DNA from: Ulva prolifera
Lineage: Eukaryota > Chlorophyta > Ulvophyceae > Ulvales > Ulvaceae
Assembly (NCBI GenBank): GCA_023078555.1
Contig: CM041198.1
Location: 7,487,836-7,551,835 of the forward strand
Direction of reading: 5' to 3'
DNA length: 64,000 bases
Shown: in pieces, positions 46,480 to 58,955 of the stretch
Layout of the letters: every line of letters begins with the position of its first letter
Numbering within the stretch: the first letter of the stretch is position 1
Position numbers and translations under genes: made by a program
Notes under the pieces: generated by a model
What the model was told of the DNA's origin: nothing
The model's input: the letters and a program-made list of their open reading frames with translations, nothing else
Databases searched by the model: none

Positions 46480-49290
46480 TCACTTCTGCGGGGCGGTATC
46501 GCCGGTGCAGCATGCAAGTGCTGTGCAGACGGTGTCAGGGGGCAGCGGCCCCGGCACGCAGTCGCCGCCGCAGCACGTCAGCCCGCCGCAGCACTCATAC
46601 TCCCCACAGCACTCCTCCTCCGGCTCCGGAGCGGGGTCCTCTTCGCCACCGTCACAGCAGCCGCCAAAGACCGCAGGGCAGATCACCGGCTCGTCTGTGT
46701 CCTCCAGGCAGTTGAAGCCACAGCAGAACTCGCCCTTTGGGCAGCAGTCGTCGATCGGTGGCTGTGGGGGAGGCGGGGGGTCGACGTCGCAGCAGCCGGG
46801 ACCGGGGCCACACGCCGTGAATGCGAGGTCGTCGATGTCGATGCAGTGGCTGCCACAGCACACGTGGTCAGGGGGGCAGCAGGGGTCCGGTTGGATCGGT
46901 GCTAGGGGTGGGAGGTCACCCGTGCAGCAAGCTTGTTCAGTGCAGAGGGTGTCTGGCGGCAGCGGCCCTTCCACGCACTCACCGCTGCAGCAGGTCAGCC
47001 CATCGCAGCACAGCCCATCGCCGCAGCAGACTTCGTCGGGCGGTGGAGGGGGCGGGGGGTCGTTTGTGCAGCACGCCTGGGCGGTACAAACAGTGCCCTT
47101 CGGCAGCGGCCCTTCCACGCACTCGCCACCGCAGCACTCAAGCCCATCGCAGCACTCGTATTCTCCGCAGCACACTTCATCAGGCGGTGGGGGAGGAGGG
47201 GGCGGCACGGTGATTTCGGCGCAGCACGCCTGCTTGGAGCAGAGGGTGCCCGGCGGCAGTGGGCCCTCCACGCAGTCCCCGCTGCAGCAGGTCAGGCCGT
47301 CGCAGCACTTGCCGGGGGCGCAGCACACTTCATCGGGCGGGGGCGGGGGCGGGGGCCCGTCGCAGCAGCCGCGCTTGGACGCCTCACAGAGGATGACCGG
47401 CTGCAGGCGGTCTGGCAGGCAGGAGTCCCCGCAGCAGAACTTTCCCTCGGGGCAGCAGTCCTTTGGGGGGTCTGCAATTGCAGGCATCAATTGCCGTAGT
47501 GTATCAGTGTGCCGCATGTGGAATGTGGTATGGGTGTGTTGCAAGGATAGCATGGGGGAGGCAGGTGGCATTGCAGGACAAGCGCACACAACACCAAACA
47601 ATCATGTCGCAGTACCACACAATCATGTCAGCGCTCGCCTCACACCTACACCACCTGGTGCTGTGTCGCCTAGCGCTGAGGGCACCGACGATAGATGATA
47701 GGCGTGCGAATCAATGGCGTGGGTGTTTTGACAAGTCAAATTCCGGAGTGCCAGCACTGTTCGGAAGCATATGGGAGTCCAGTGGTACAGCGGTCATGTC
47801 ACTGGATTGCCACAGAGTTGCTCTGATGACGGTGGTGACAGGGCAGATCCGGCTGGCCATGGCGGTGGTACATGTACTAACTGAGGTAGAAAGTTCACTG
47901 GTTGATGCTGTATTACATGAACATCACGGACCGGCATAACATGTTTCGGCCTTGCCAAAGGGCCTCATCAGACGCCTACGTGAGTCAAGCAACCAACACC
48001 GAACCAGCTCGCAAGTTCCCTAATATTCAATCCTCTAGAGCGAGACCGACCGAGACTGGAAGAAACGTCCAGAGCCCAGAAACCCGACACGAGATAAGAT
48101 AACGAGATAAGGCACATCACGCCGCCCGCAAATGCGGGCAATGCATGCAGAGGCACGCAAATGTACCTCCACAGCACCTCCAACCCGTGTGGAAGCAGCC
48201 GCACGACAGAATAGGCCAACTGCCCAAAAAACGCAGGAAAAGAAAGAAATCCTAGGTGACAATGTCCGTGGCAGGAGGACAGCCAAGCACAATAAGTTTA
48301 TCAGTGACAGTGGTAGATAACCACAGTAGTGGTACATGGCCATGTACCACCGCATGCATGGGTACTTTGCAGGCAAGACAGTGGTATGTTGATCGCATGC
48401 ACCACTAAGCCGATACACATTTGACCCGTACACATTGCCAGGGCTCAACATGATCACAGATTTGCTCTGCAGGTTGACTACAGACTATCTCAAGAGATAG
48501 GATGTGTTTAGTAGGGCCGGTACTATGTGTTGTACTAGCATTTACTGAGGCTGGTAGTGTGGGATGTTCTGCAGCAATCTTGCCCATGAACTCCACCTAC
48601 ATGCTTTGCTGCCAGATGTAGCACTGATTGCAAGAGATAGTATAGAAGATTGACCATGTCTACGCTACAAAGCCGGGCAGAACCAGCTCGGAGCTGCAGA
48701 TGCATATCTCTAGTGAACAATCGAGAGACTGAATTTCACAGTGTAGCAAGTCTGCCTTTGGATATGCAACGCGAATCCAACATGGACACAAAGATTGATA
48801 TGCATGTGTAGGCAACAGCTGGAACCTGGTGCTCGCGAAACAAGTGGTCGACGCAACTTCAACAACCATTCGTCCCCCTTGGCGAAACGCCACAGTCTGT
48901 TTTGGGTCAACGATCACGTTCCACAAAACGCGGTCGTAGCCTGCGGTCCTTTCTGCGTGGCATGGGCATCCATCACGTCAGGCAAGGCACGCAGCCGTCT
49001 GCGATGTCCACAGTGCACGGTACACACGCGTACGTAAACAGCTTACTACGCGAACGCGGGGAAATCAGCATAATGCGATCTCAAGCGCGGTTTGGGACAC
49101 TCGCACACCCAGAGAGGTGTGTGCAGGTACACAGAAGGCTGAGGAAAGAACGGGCTCTGGGTAGAGAGTCTCCGCGCTGCATGCATGGCGAAGGCGCACC
49201 AGCGGCGATCGTCTTGGCCATCGTTGCCGGAGCAAGTAACAACAGCACGTTCAGCAGCATGCCGATCCCGAAAATCACAAAACGCTTCAT
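46480..49290 (-). CDS. Secreted protein with seven Cys-rich modules and polyproline linkers
   Basis: Two exons, 49200..49290 and 46480..47471, join in phase 1 (donor GTGCGC, acceptor ttgcag) and give 360 aa. Exon 1 encodes a clear signal peptide (MKRFVIFGIGMLLNVLLLLA, then PATMA). Exon 2 encodes seven modules of 33-40 residues. One type looks like DCCPEGKFCCGDSCLPD (modules 1, 5, 6), the other like EVCCGEYECCDGLECCGGEC followed by VEGPLPKGTVCTAQACC (modules 2, 3, 4, 7). They are joined by Pro-rich linkers, up to eight prolines in a row. The spacing resembles disulfide-rich knottin or granulin-like folds, and the linkers resemble algal extracellular-matrix proteins. An apoplastic or cell-wall role is an inference. 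The 1.7-kb intron is long for this window; the phase-exact match supports it. Confidence 0.75.
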
Positions 49291-52200
49291 GATTTTTAAC
49301 CTGGGCCGATGGGGCTAGATAGCTACGTGTGGGCAGGTCCTTGCGCGCGTACGACCAATGCAACAACTGCACAGGTGCACCGCCGATCGATGTAAGTCGA
49401 AGGGGACCAGTACAAAGCTGTCAGTCAGACAGAGCTCAATTGGGGCACGATCAGTGGAAGAGTCAGGTGCAGCGCTGCCTGGGCACTGCAAAGGTTTCAT
49501 ATCGGCCTAGCGTGCCAGCACCAGCCTTAAACGTTATCCAGCGACCACTGTGGCTTTCACAGTAAAATCGACCCCGATGAAGTGCATGTGGCGAGCGTGC
49601 GCACGCCAGCTTCGCTGAGTATTCTTCGCGCTTATTCTGGACGCTCGTGATTGAAATTGCCAGGAACGCAGATACGGCGGACCACCGTGAATTATGATTC
49701 GTGGGCCAAGAGATGTGCACGCGGGTCGTGGCATGGAGCGAAGTGCGCCCTGCAGTTGATCCTTATGAGATGGGCTCGCGTGCATATCGGTTTTTTTTCT
49801 TCTCCGGCCTCGCGAAATATTCACATCAAAATGACAATCCCAAGCACCAATGTAGCCTTTAATGTGTGGTGGCATCGGGAGTGCCCCCGTACCGGCTTGT
49901 CATCTGCTAGGAGACGTCCTCACAGCTGTAAAAACAACGCCCGTGGCATCACGTCGTTCAGGATGCAGTCAAGCATGCAAGTCTTCACTGCGAGGCACGT
50001 GGACACATACTCGTTTGTACACAGCTTCTGCGCCTTCTGCGCTTACGACGTCGTGTCAGCTTTCACGTCGTACTGGGCAATCGATGACCGGCCTACACAC
50101 CACCAACGCCACCAGAGCCTGTATCCGGCCCTCGAAGCATGCTACATGTCCAGCGCTCAGCCAAACTAAGGAAGCGACGGCTTTCAAGGAGCGGTGCAAA
50201 GCGCACGCAGAAGCTAGGCCTCTGGCATAATGAACATTCAGTACAAATGCAGGCACCAGTCCAGAATTTATGCTCACAGCTGCAGCTGTCAACGTGAGCA
50301 TACCATCTCGCCTCCACCCCGCTTCTGACCAGTCCATCCGCCACTGCTTCAACATCAAGGGCAGCAGCGGAGTTGTTCGTGGGAGTGCGCTACAAGATGA
50401 TAGCAAAGTGACTGATTCCGACTGTGAGGCCAGCCAACTGTCCCTCCTGAGATCTAGCACACAGCAGTGGCCAGCCGTCTCGAAGCAGTCATTGATCTTG
50501 ACGGACACAGAAAAGACTGACAAATGGAAAGAAATGCTTACAACGAGCAGATCCAGATGCAGCTAACTTCAGAGAAACAGCATGGCACATGGCACATACC
50601 TGCTCCCTGCTCACAGACATATCTGAAGTCTGTCATCCTATGTTCCTACAGCTCCACCCTCAGCTGTGAGCTGGTGTGTTCCAGCAGCTGTTCCAGCAGC
50701 TCCCTGCTCAAACATCAGCTGGCATGATCATGTCCAAGAAGATCAGTTAAGCTCAGCAAATCAACCTCCCACCAACCACCAAACCATGTGTGGCAACTTG
50801 CACAAGCGCACACCTCTGCTCTCTGAAACACGTATCCTGAACAGCCTGAACAATGCTGGCCTGGAATGCACACCCTCAGTGTCTCAACTGCAGCTCCTGC
50901 GTGGAAGGTCGGAGACCTGCATCACTGTTTCAGCAGCATCCTCACAAGGCCTCACCGCAGCTCGCAGGCGAAGCAGGCGAAGCAGCAGCACCCCACCCGC
51001 CATGCTCCCATGTGGGAGCAAACGCCGGAAGAGGCACACACCATAACAGGCATCCACACTGACAGAAAACGCGACAGCCAATCGGGCGCCGCGGCCCTGC
51101 TCATCATGCTGCCGCGACGGGGTGCAGCACCGGGTGCTGCTTTGATGGGTCGTTTGCACTGCCGTGCGTTTCACAGCCGCCACACGGGGTGCAGGGGCCA
51201 ATGCATGCCCTTGTGGGTCCGGCGGGGCCCCGCGCCCTGGGGCTGGCTGTTTTGAGGTGCACTTCTCGGACGTCTCGCCCTGAAGGTCAGCACCCCAGGG
51301 CTCGTACAGATCGATTCAATGATGCATGACGGTGCATCTTGCATCATGTTCCCCGCCCACATCATCCTGCATGTGTTCCCGTTGGTTCGAAGTTGTCAAT
51401 GTCCTCTTCAGAATGCAGCATACTCATCGCAGATATACTCTACTTTGCTTGAACTGACATCAGACATCAAGAGAGCTTGATGAGCACGAATGTGCTGCCA
51501 CTGCACGCGGCGCAGGGCGCAGGGCCTCGCACGGCCGCACGCAGTGCCAGAGTGGGCCACGCCGATGCTAGCCGATGCAAGCAGCATTGCGCAAAGCCGT
51601 GTCTGCCTAATTCCCAAACCCAGACTCATCACGCACACGTCCACACATACCGCAGACTATGCCTCACTCTTGACACCTGCCGATGTGTGGCTCTTACAGA
51701 ACGGGGTCTTCAGGCCGGCTTCCACCGATTGCCCCGTTCTAGTCGGCACCGACCCACACACGGCGGCTTCACGCGCGACACCAGCACACATATGGTGGTC
51801 CGGTTATGTGGAGTTGTACATGTCCCAAGAGGATACGGCTCACTCAACGTAGATCTAGTTCACTCACCAACGATCATGCCGAGGCCACACCGGCGTCAGT
51901 CTCGGCACCACGCGGGGCGGCCACATCGCCCGCGCACCTGGCCCGCCCCCCGCACGCGTGGCGCTGCCGGTGCATGATACCACTTGCACTCGCTTACACT
52001 GGCGTTTGTGTGAAGTTTCTAAACCAGCCAGACGGAACAGTCCACCCAAAGGCCACAGGCGGACAGTGCTGGCCACAGTCGATGCTCCTGCAACAGGCCG
52101 ACCCCACCCCGGGCCTGCGTGCCGCGGAGGCCGCGGCAGGTGCCAGTCACCCCTGCGCATACGCATACACTGGCCTGATCCAGCCATGGCCCCGGACCGG

Positions 52201-53560
52201 GACTGCAGGGTCTGCAGGGACATACAGGGCAAGTGGCCCAGGCTGGCACAGACAGGTGAATTGATGCCCGGGGAAGAAACTGATGCTGAATGGTTCATCT
52301 TCTTCGTAGTGTTTGCATACATTCGAGGCGGTGTACAGAAGAAAAGGGAGGTCAGCCTCCTTTGTGGATCAAGCCTAGCAACACTGATGTGGCCAGCACA
52401 AGACAGGAGGCAAGTTTCTCAAGCTGGCTTATGGCCTGTACACCTGCCACTGGGCAATGCATGTCTCAGCCTGATGTGCGATTTAAATGTGGTTTTACAT
52501 TCATGCAGCTGCAGGAGGGCTACAAGTTGGCAACATGACCATGATGGTTGCGAGCATCAGCCAAGGAGGCAATGCTGGTTTGGCAGCTGACATAGGCATG
52601 CATGTGCCGTTTGCCGACCGTCTCGGAATGCATCTGCGCAGGTGCATGCAGTTCCAGTCATGATGGATCGGGTGATGATCAGATGATTGGACTAGTGCCG
52701 CGGGCGTCCATTCACCAGGGACATCGCCAAGGCTTCACACTGGGTCACCTCTTGCAAGGCAGGTACACGATTGGCATTGCCGCCAGCTCCAGCAATCTGA
52801 CCATAGATCATCGATGACATTTCATGACAGACACTTTGCCGGCAGATCCCGTGCCCTGCCGTCATGCTGGCTCAGCAGCGCTGTAGCTTCGACTCAGGGC
52901 ATGCAGTCGACATCAAGGCAGGCCTGCAGGCCTCGGTGCTCGACGCCGGATTGACTCGAAATAGCGCACGACATTTTCCCTATGCGCAGCTCTCTTGGCT
53001 TTGGAAGTGTTATCGACCGAGCGATCAGTTCTGTATGACCACCATGGCCATCAGGAGATCGGGACGCAGCGACACCGAATGGGTTCAGCTTCAGAGATTG
53101 CGGACCGCACGAACATGGAGCGCACGACCTTCACAGCTTGGGGGCGCTTCGCAGATCTGTAGGCCACTCGTGCAGCAGCCACTGGCCACAGATGTGCATC
53201 AGCCACCGCGACGCTGCCATGCTCTCTGTGTTTGGCCTCCCCATCGATAACTGACAACCTGAAGTGATTCAGATGCCTTACCTCTTGATGCATCAATGCA
53301 ATATGTGATGTACTCAGTCTGTTGATGGGCTTTGGTCGTGCTGTACTTCTCGCAAGGGATGTCCTTACCTGTTTGTCACAAGGATCAAGGTGGTGGGCAG
53401 CACCACCGAAGAAGCAAGCAGATCAAGTATACACCCAAACACCCACGCAACACACGCCTCTATCCCAGTAAACAACACATACCTGTTTGTCTCACACAAA
53501 TCCCACCAAAGTTTTAAAGAGCCGTTAATTAATGGCTCCCAGCTGACCCGCAGGACTACA

Positions 53561-53632
53561 TGTCGATTCTACTGCTGAAGTTCTGGGGGCGTAAGTGGCA
53601 CATGTTGATTCTACTGCTGAAGTTCAGAGGGC
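53561..53632 (+). repeat. Two-copy direct repeat
   Basis: GATTCTACTGCTGAAGTTC is repeated with similar flanks (CATGT before; a GGGGGCG/AGGGCG run after) at a spacing of about 40 bp. Confidence 0.6.
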
Positions 53633-53957
53633 GCATGACCTTAGAGAGCTGGTATATGATGTCAGGAGGCTCGTTCCTTCGCAGGTCACCCCAGCTTCAC
53701 CCCAGCTTCACCGCAGCTACATTGCTATAGAATAGTAAGGATTCCCAATTGGTTTAAGGGCATGACCCGTCATGCCATGCACGTGCATGAACACAAAAGT
53801 TCCACCCCCGCTCCCGCTCTGCCACACCCACTCTGCTGCCCTCAGCGCAGGCGGCAAAATCGGCAGCCGAGGGGCGGCAAAATTCATCACCCCTCAGCCC
53901 CCGCCCGCCGGCCCGGATGCCAACACGCTGCACGTGCGAAGCCCCAGCACCACAAAT

Positions 53958-53981
53958 CCCCCCCCCCCCCCCCCCCCCCCC
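53958..53981 (+). repeat. C(24) tract
   Basis: Homopolymer C run just upstream of the 49-bp tandem repeat. Confidence 0.85.
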
Positions 53982-54027
53982 ATCATCCACGCGCTTGAAT
54001 TGCAGCCGCAGCTCCTCACCGGCACTT

Positions 54028-54174
54028 CAACAAAGGTTCCTCCGTATATACGCACACCACCCCCCGCCCGCCCTAGCAACAAAGGTTCCTCCGTATATAC
54101 GCACACCACCCCCCGCCCGCCCTAGCAACAAAGGTTCCTCCGTATATACGCACACCACCCCCCGCCCGCCCTAG
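54028..54174 (+). repeat. 49-bp tandem repeat, three copies
   Basis: Three nearly perfect units, each starting AACAAAGGTTCCTCCG, containing GTATATAC and ending in a CCCCCCGCCCGCC block. The lack of divergence implies recent expansion. Confidence 0.9.
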
Positions 54175-54214
54175 GCCTGCTGCGCACCAACGCCTCCCCG
54201 GCCACGCCGCACTA

Positions 54215-54276
54215 CAGTTGTGGCAATCCAGTGATATGGCCGCGATAGCGGCCGTATCACTGGGCTACCACAGCTG
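54215..54276. repeat. Long imperfect hairpin
   Basis: Arms 54228-54243 and 54248-54263 are 16 bp with one G:T-type mismatch around a GATA loop. After a 4x4 mismatch they extend into a second 9-bp arm pair (54215-54223 with 54268-54276). It could be a foldback element or a small-RNA precursor. Confidence 0.7.
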
Positions 54277-56434
54277 CCATGACCCTACGCAATGCAGCCG
54301 CCAGCTGCTGCGACAGCTCCTCAGGCCTGCCGGGCGTATTCCGAATGCCAGACGGCGCAGTCCGATGGAAGCTTGCATGGACGGGCGCAGAGCCACATCA
54401 GGGAAATCGACAGAAGCAAGTGCCAGGCGGGCAAAGGGGCCCGCACACTGTCCATTCCTGCTGACCAGTGGGGAGTAGCGGCCGGGAGGTCATACGACGG
54501 GGCCTCGTGGTAGTGCCAGACCCTGTAGCCACGTTCGCAAGCCTGTTCCGGAATGCAAACACCGTCAGGCCAACCCGCCCGTGCGCCTCCTCATGCGGCA
54601 GTGCGGCCAGGGGAAACACTCGTGCGCCGTCACTCCCGCACTAATCGTACGAAGTACGCACTTCTGCCGGTCAGCAGCCTCCGCCGTGGCGGGGGCAGTT
54701 GAGGCAGCGATGCTGTGAGTGATACACACGTCCAAAAGTCACCGGCGCAGCCATGGCGCGCGGGACTCTCGTTGTCCTTGCGCAGAACGAATGCAAGGAT
54801 GTAGCCGCTTTGAGCAGCCCGGAGAATTGCAATTGGGGCCCGGAGAGCCGGTGGCGGAGAGCACACTGCGCAAACGCAGCGAGAAGATGACCTCCAGGGA
54901 GCAAATGTCATCAGCCGAACCGTCAGCGGCTTTCTTCCATCCTATTGGGCCGATCGCGCAATCCCATGCATAGCTGCCCTGAAGTCTATCTGTGTCCGCC
55001 ATCGCCGCCGGCCCTGCTAAGGCCACGCAATGGGCGCAGGACAAGATAACAAATTTGTTTTAAAGCAGCGCAGACTCGCCCGTGGCACAGGGTTCACAGG
55101 CTGCCGGCTGCGCAGGGCGCACTCGTCTCGGCCCCCGGCGGCTGAGCGCATGCAGGGCGGCTCTGCTCAGCCCTAGGACTGCAGCCATGGCCAGTCCCCG
55201 CACATCACGACAGAAGCCCATGGGTGCAGCCGACGGTCGCCCGACTGCGCAGCTGAATATGGGGCCGATGGTATTGGCCCGGCTAGCTGCGCTCTTGTGC
55301 CCCGTGACGGGGCTGTCCGCCGCCGAATTTGCCGTGTACGTATCCCCCCAACTGCGACTCGGGGAAGGCCTCTTGCCTCATCAGCCCTGCTGCGTGTGCA
55401 CGCACCACTGATCTGCAGGTTGTTTGTTCAGACCCGGGGTGAATCGCCGGCTGTTCGCTCTTCTGCAGCACCTGTACACACTCCCTGATCTGCAGGTTGC
55501 TAGCTCTGCCTAGGGCCACTGCCTTCCTGTTCGCGGAGCATCCTCTCATGTATATATGCATGCATCACCTGCAACCGCATCATGTGCCACCCTGTAGTTT
55601 TTGTCTTCTCCCGTTAACTCTCTTGTAAACATGTGCCACCCTATAGCTAGCCTCGCCCACCCCTTCCTCTCGTGCCGCCCAGGCTGCCCCTCCGCCACCC
55701 ATACAGCGCTAGCTGCTCCTGCACGCAGATATATCTATATTTAGGCGTGTGACACTCCGAACGTGAAGGTGCGATCGGTGCACACGGTGCCTATGAACTT
55801 GACATCGCGCCGGTGCGTCGCATGCGTCGCGCAGGCAGCTCGCGAGCTCGGCCGATGGCCAACTCCAGCGCGCCGGGCGGGTGTTCGACATCCTGCGATG
55901 CTACGCCCACGCGTAGGTGATGACGACCCCGCAACATCGATATCGATCGCGAGCTGGGCGCGACTGTCGATCGCGATGCATCGCGATGCTCCCGAAATGC
56001 GATCGATGTGCCATCGACCAGTTAATGTAAGATTTGGGGTGCGTCTTCTTCCGTTCACTCGTTTGTAATAGCTATTTCTAGTTAATGTAAGATCAGGCAT
56101 ATGCAAGCCTGACGCAGCACTGGCCATACATGGATGTGAAGGCGTGCGTCCGAATTCGCTTGAGCGTAGCTTGGACACGCTTTCGCAGCTGCAGAATGGG
56201 CAATTGCGCCACACGGTCATGCATATATCCATGTATGGATGCAACTGCGAGAAAAAGGATTTCGCCACGTCACGTCACACCTGCGGGAAGACCTCCGAGA
56301 AACACCAGAAGGTTTGTTTACCCCGAGCGTGGGGATTCGGAGTCGCGGCGCCGGATCGTATACATGCACTGGGGTGCACTGTATGTATCCGCGTGGCTAC
56401 AGATCTCTGGCAGCTGCAGACAGGTTGTCTAAGC

Positions 56435-56533
56435 AGTGTTGGGTCGCTTTGCAGCATTTCCAGCACTGCTACCCAGAAATTAGGTCTGAATACTCGGAAT
56501 TGTTCCATGTGATCGGGTCAGATGACCCAACAC
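56435..56533 (+). mobile_element. MITE-like element, copy 4 (best preserved)
   Basis: Ninety-nine bp with perfect terminal inverted repeats, AGTGTTGGGTC and GACCCAACACT, extendable to 13 bp with the flanking GC. The core is shared with copies 1-3. Confidence 0.8.
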
Positions 56534-58955
56534 TGCTGAGTACAACAGGACCGTTATCCGACAGATCTAGAGCCAGTGCCACGCGGCAGGGCTGAAGTTC
56601 ATGGATGCATACACGTGCAGACGTTGGTCGGCGATACTTTTTCCATATGCATGCGTCTGCTGCTGGGAGCAGGTGCGTGCATGCATACAGCTGCATGCGC
56701 AGGTCTGGTCAGGCACCCTGGCAGTGCTACTGGCCTTTCTGACTTTGTCCATGTAACAGACACTGGCCCAGGCCTGCAGTCGGTGTGTTTGTGTTACAAG
56801 GGCAGAGCCAGAAAGGCATGCATTCAGGGGATGCAGGATATGCCACATGGACACAAGTGTTGCTCTTGGCTCACCCTCGGATGTGATGCTTCCCCCCATT
56901 ACCCCTGGCCCCCCCCCCCTATCCCTCCAAAGTGTGCCCTGGTGCATCAACCCCCTCCCCCATTTCTCTCAGGGTGCCAAGCACAACAAGCATGGGGTGC
57001 AGCTGGTCACCCAATGCCTGCCCAGACAGCTTGTACAGCCAGCCTCAGCTCAGTGATCGATCTGTGACTACACAGATCGAATTCGATCTGTGTGCTTGAC
57101 TGCCGTCCCATGATGGGCGTGAGCAGGTGGTGCCAGAATCGTGCATTTGGACAGGTTGAGCTTTGTAGCTGGCTTCGGTGTCCCTTGGCAGTCCAATTGC
57201 CACTGGCATGCAGCGACTGGCTGTGGCATCCCAACATCTCTTGGCGTGATAGCTGGCATGGGATGCTCATCTGCACAGTCACTGCCCTGATGATCTGCTG
57301 GCATATGCAGATGGGGTGCTCTGTGGCATGTTCTGTGTTACGTGTCTGTGCTCGTCAGTCTTGAGTCACGGCGCTGTCCATGATTCAATCAGCTTTCCTG
57401 TGCCATGCGCACGCTCTGCTCGGTCAATCTAAGGAGCTGCAGCTGTTGACTGGGCTGATCAGCTACGCCAGCTGAGACGCTGCGCAAATCCGAATGACGC
57501 GCACGGATTAAAATGACCCAGGTTAGAGTTTAGCCACGTACCCGCGCTCGGGGAACGGACGTTTGGAAGCTGTGCAGTTCGGAAAATTCGATGCGCTGCG
57601 CGGTGATCCGTCGGAACCACACATTCCGTACACGTTGCGTATCTCTAGAGATACTGCAGCATTTCACAGCATCCTGAACAACGATTGAGCTGCATGCTCA
57701 GCGCTGGATGGACACAGCTGCATCCACCCGGGTGCCTCTTCGCCGTTCAGGCCCGAGGTGTGCTGCTGGATCCCTGCCAAGCCTTCTAACTTGCTGTCTG
57801 CAGATTTCCACAGATTGCAGCTACGTTAACGTTTGGTGGCAGTGCTCATGCTCGATCTGTGCTGCTCTTCCCACAAGCTGCCCTGCGCTTTCTCGCCACC
57901 GCCCGCTGGCTGACAGCAATCGCGCAGTAGCAACCTTTCGAGAGTTTTGTGGCTACGTGTGGGAAGCGCTGTATGCCTTGCTGACGCGCCAATCGAAACT
58001 GGCGTCATGCGTGCTGTTTGAGGCCTGAGGTCGGATGCTTGATGCGCACATGGCAACGTACGTCACCACGTCGCCGGCTGCATGTATGAACTGACAAGAT
58101 ACAACATATCGTACGCATTGCCTACGTACTAGCGTACGTACTAAGCACTTAAGGCGGCCATCACGATTGTGTCGAGCGCGTGGCCAAGAGGCCGCTGAAA
58201 ACAGTGGAGTGCGAGAGCTCAGGAACCCGCTGCAGTATTCATGGCAAGATGCGCGCGAACAAAGAGCCACTCACTTGCAGAGATCGAGGATGAGGCGAAG
58301 TGACGCAGCGCCCGCGGAAGGATCCATGAGCAAGAAACGGATGACCAGGGCCCAAGCATCTGACATTACGCTCGAGTAATCTGGTCGTGGTCAGGTGAGT
58401 CTGTTGCAAGTTGCCCGACTTGTAGGGCGTCGTGCTCAGAAAGATGGTGTGACCCTTGCGTCTACTTAATACATGGTGGTACTACCTCGGATGTTTACTA
58501 CTGCCTCATGCTCAGATCAGTCCGCGTTGCGAGTAGAGACTACTACCGAACTCGGCCTACACGACGAAGCCGTGGCAGATGTGTTGTGGCTGTGAGTGTT
58601 GCTGTTCTTCTTGGCGTTGATACAGGTCTGCCTGACCGTGCCAGCAAATCAGCTTGACACATTGTCCGTACCCTCTACAAAGTTTATCAGTTATCTGTGC
58701 CGGAGCACACGCATGCGCGTAATTGCCTAGCTGCCTACTTACTGCCGCTCGCCATGACCGTAATACCGCGTGTCCGAGACTAGGCCAGTTTCCTGAAAAA
58801 AAATCGAAGGACGTTGTGCTGGCTTGCTTGCTATGACCAGATTTCGTTGAACTGGACGGTTTCCCACCGGACACACCGGTGAAGGCTGAAATGCATGTGA
58901 CACACAGATCGCAATGCTCTGCCACTTCTTGCAGCTCTACGCTACAAAGTGACTG

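Larger units (their letters stand above)
49291..58955. other. Gene-poor interval of 9.7 kb
   Basis: I found no coding exon that I can defend here. It contains a C(24) tract, a 49-bp tandem repeat, a 2-copy ~46-bp repeat at 53561-53632, a long hairpin, a MITE-like element, and duplicated scraps such as ATGTGCCACCCT (55582 and 55632). One frame at about 50340-50566 encodes a Ser/Asp-rich peptide with low support. The last ~1 kb should include the promoter of the Raf-like kinase gene. Confidence 0.45.

Noticed and set aside
46391..47698. 435-codon plus-strand Ser/Gln/Gly-rich frame
   Set aside because: Antisense to the Cys-rich protein. TGC/TGT codons read backward give GCA/ACA and CAG, explaining the Gln/Ser bias. 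The minus strand has a signal peptide, modular repeats and a phase-exact intron.
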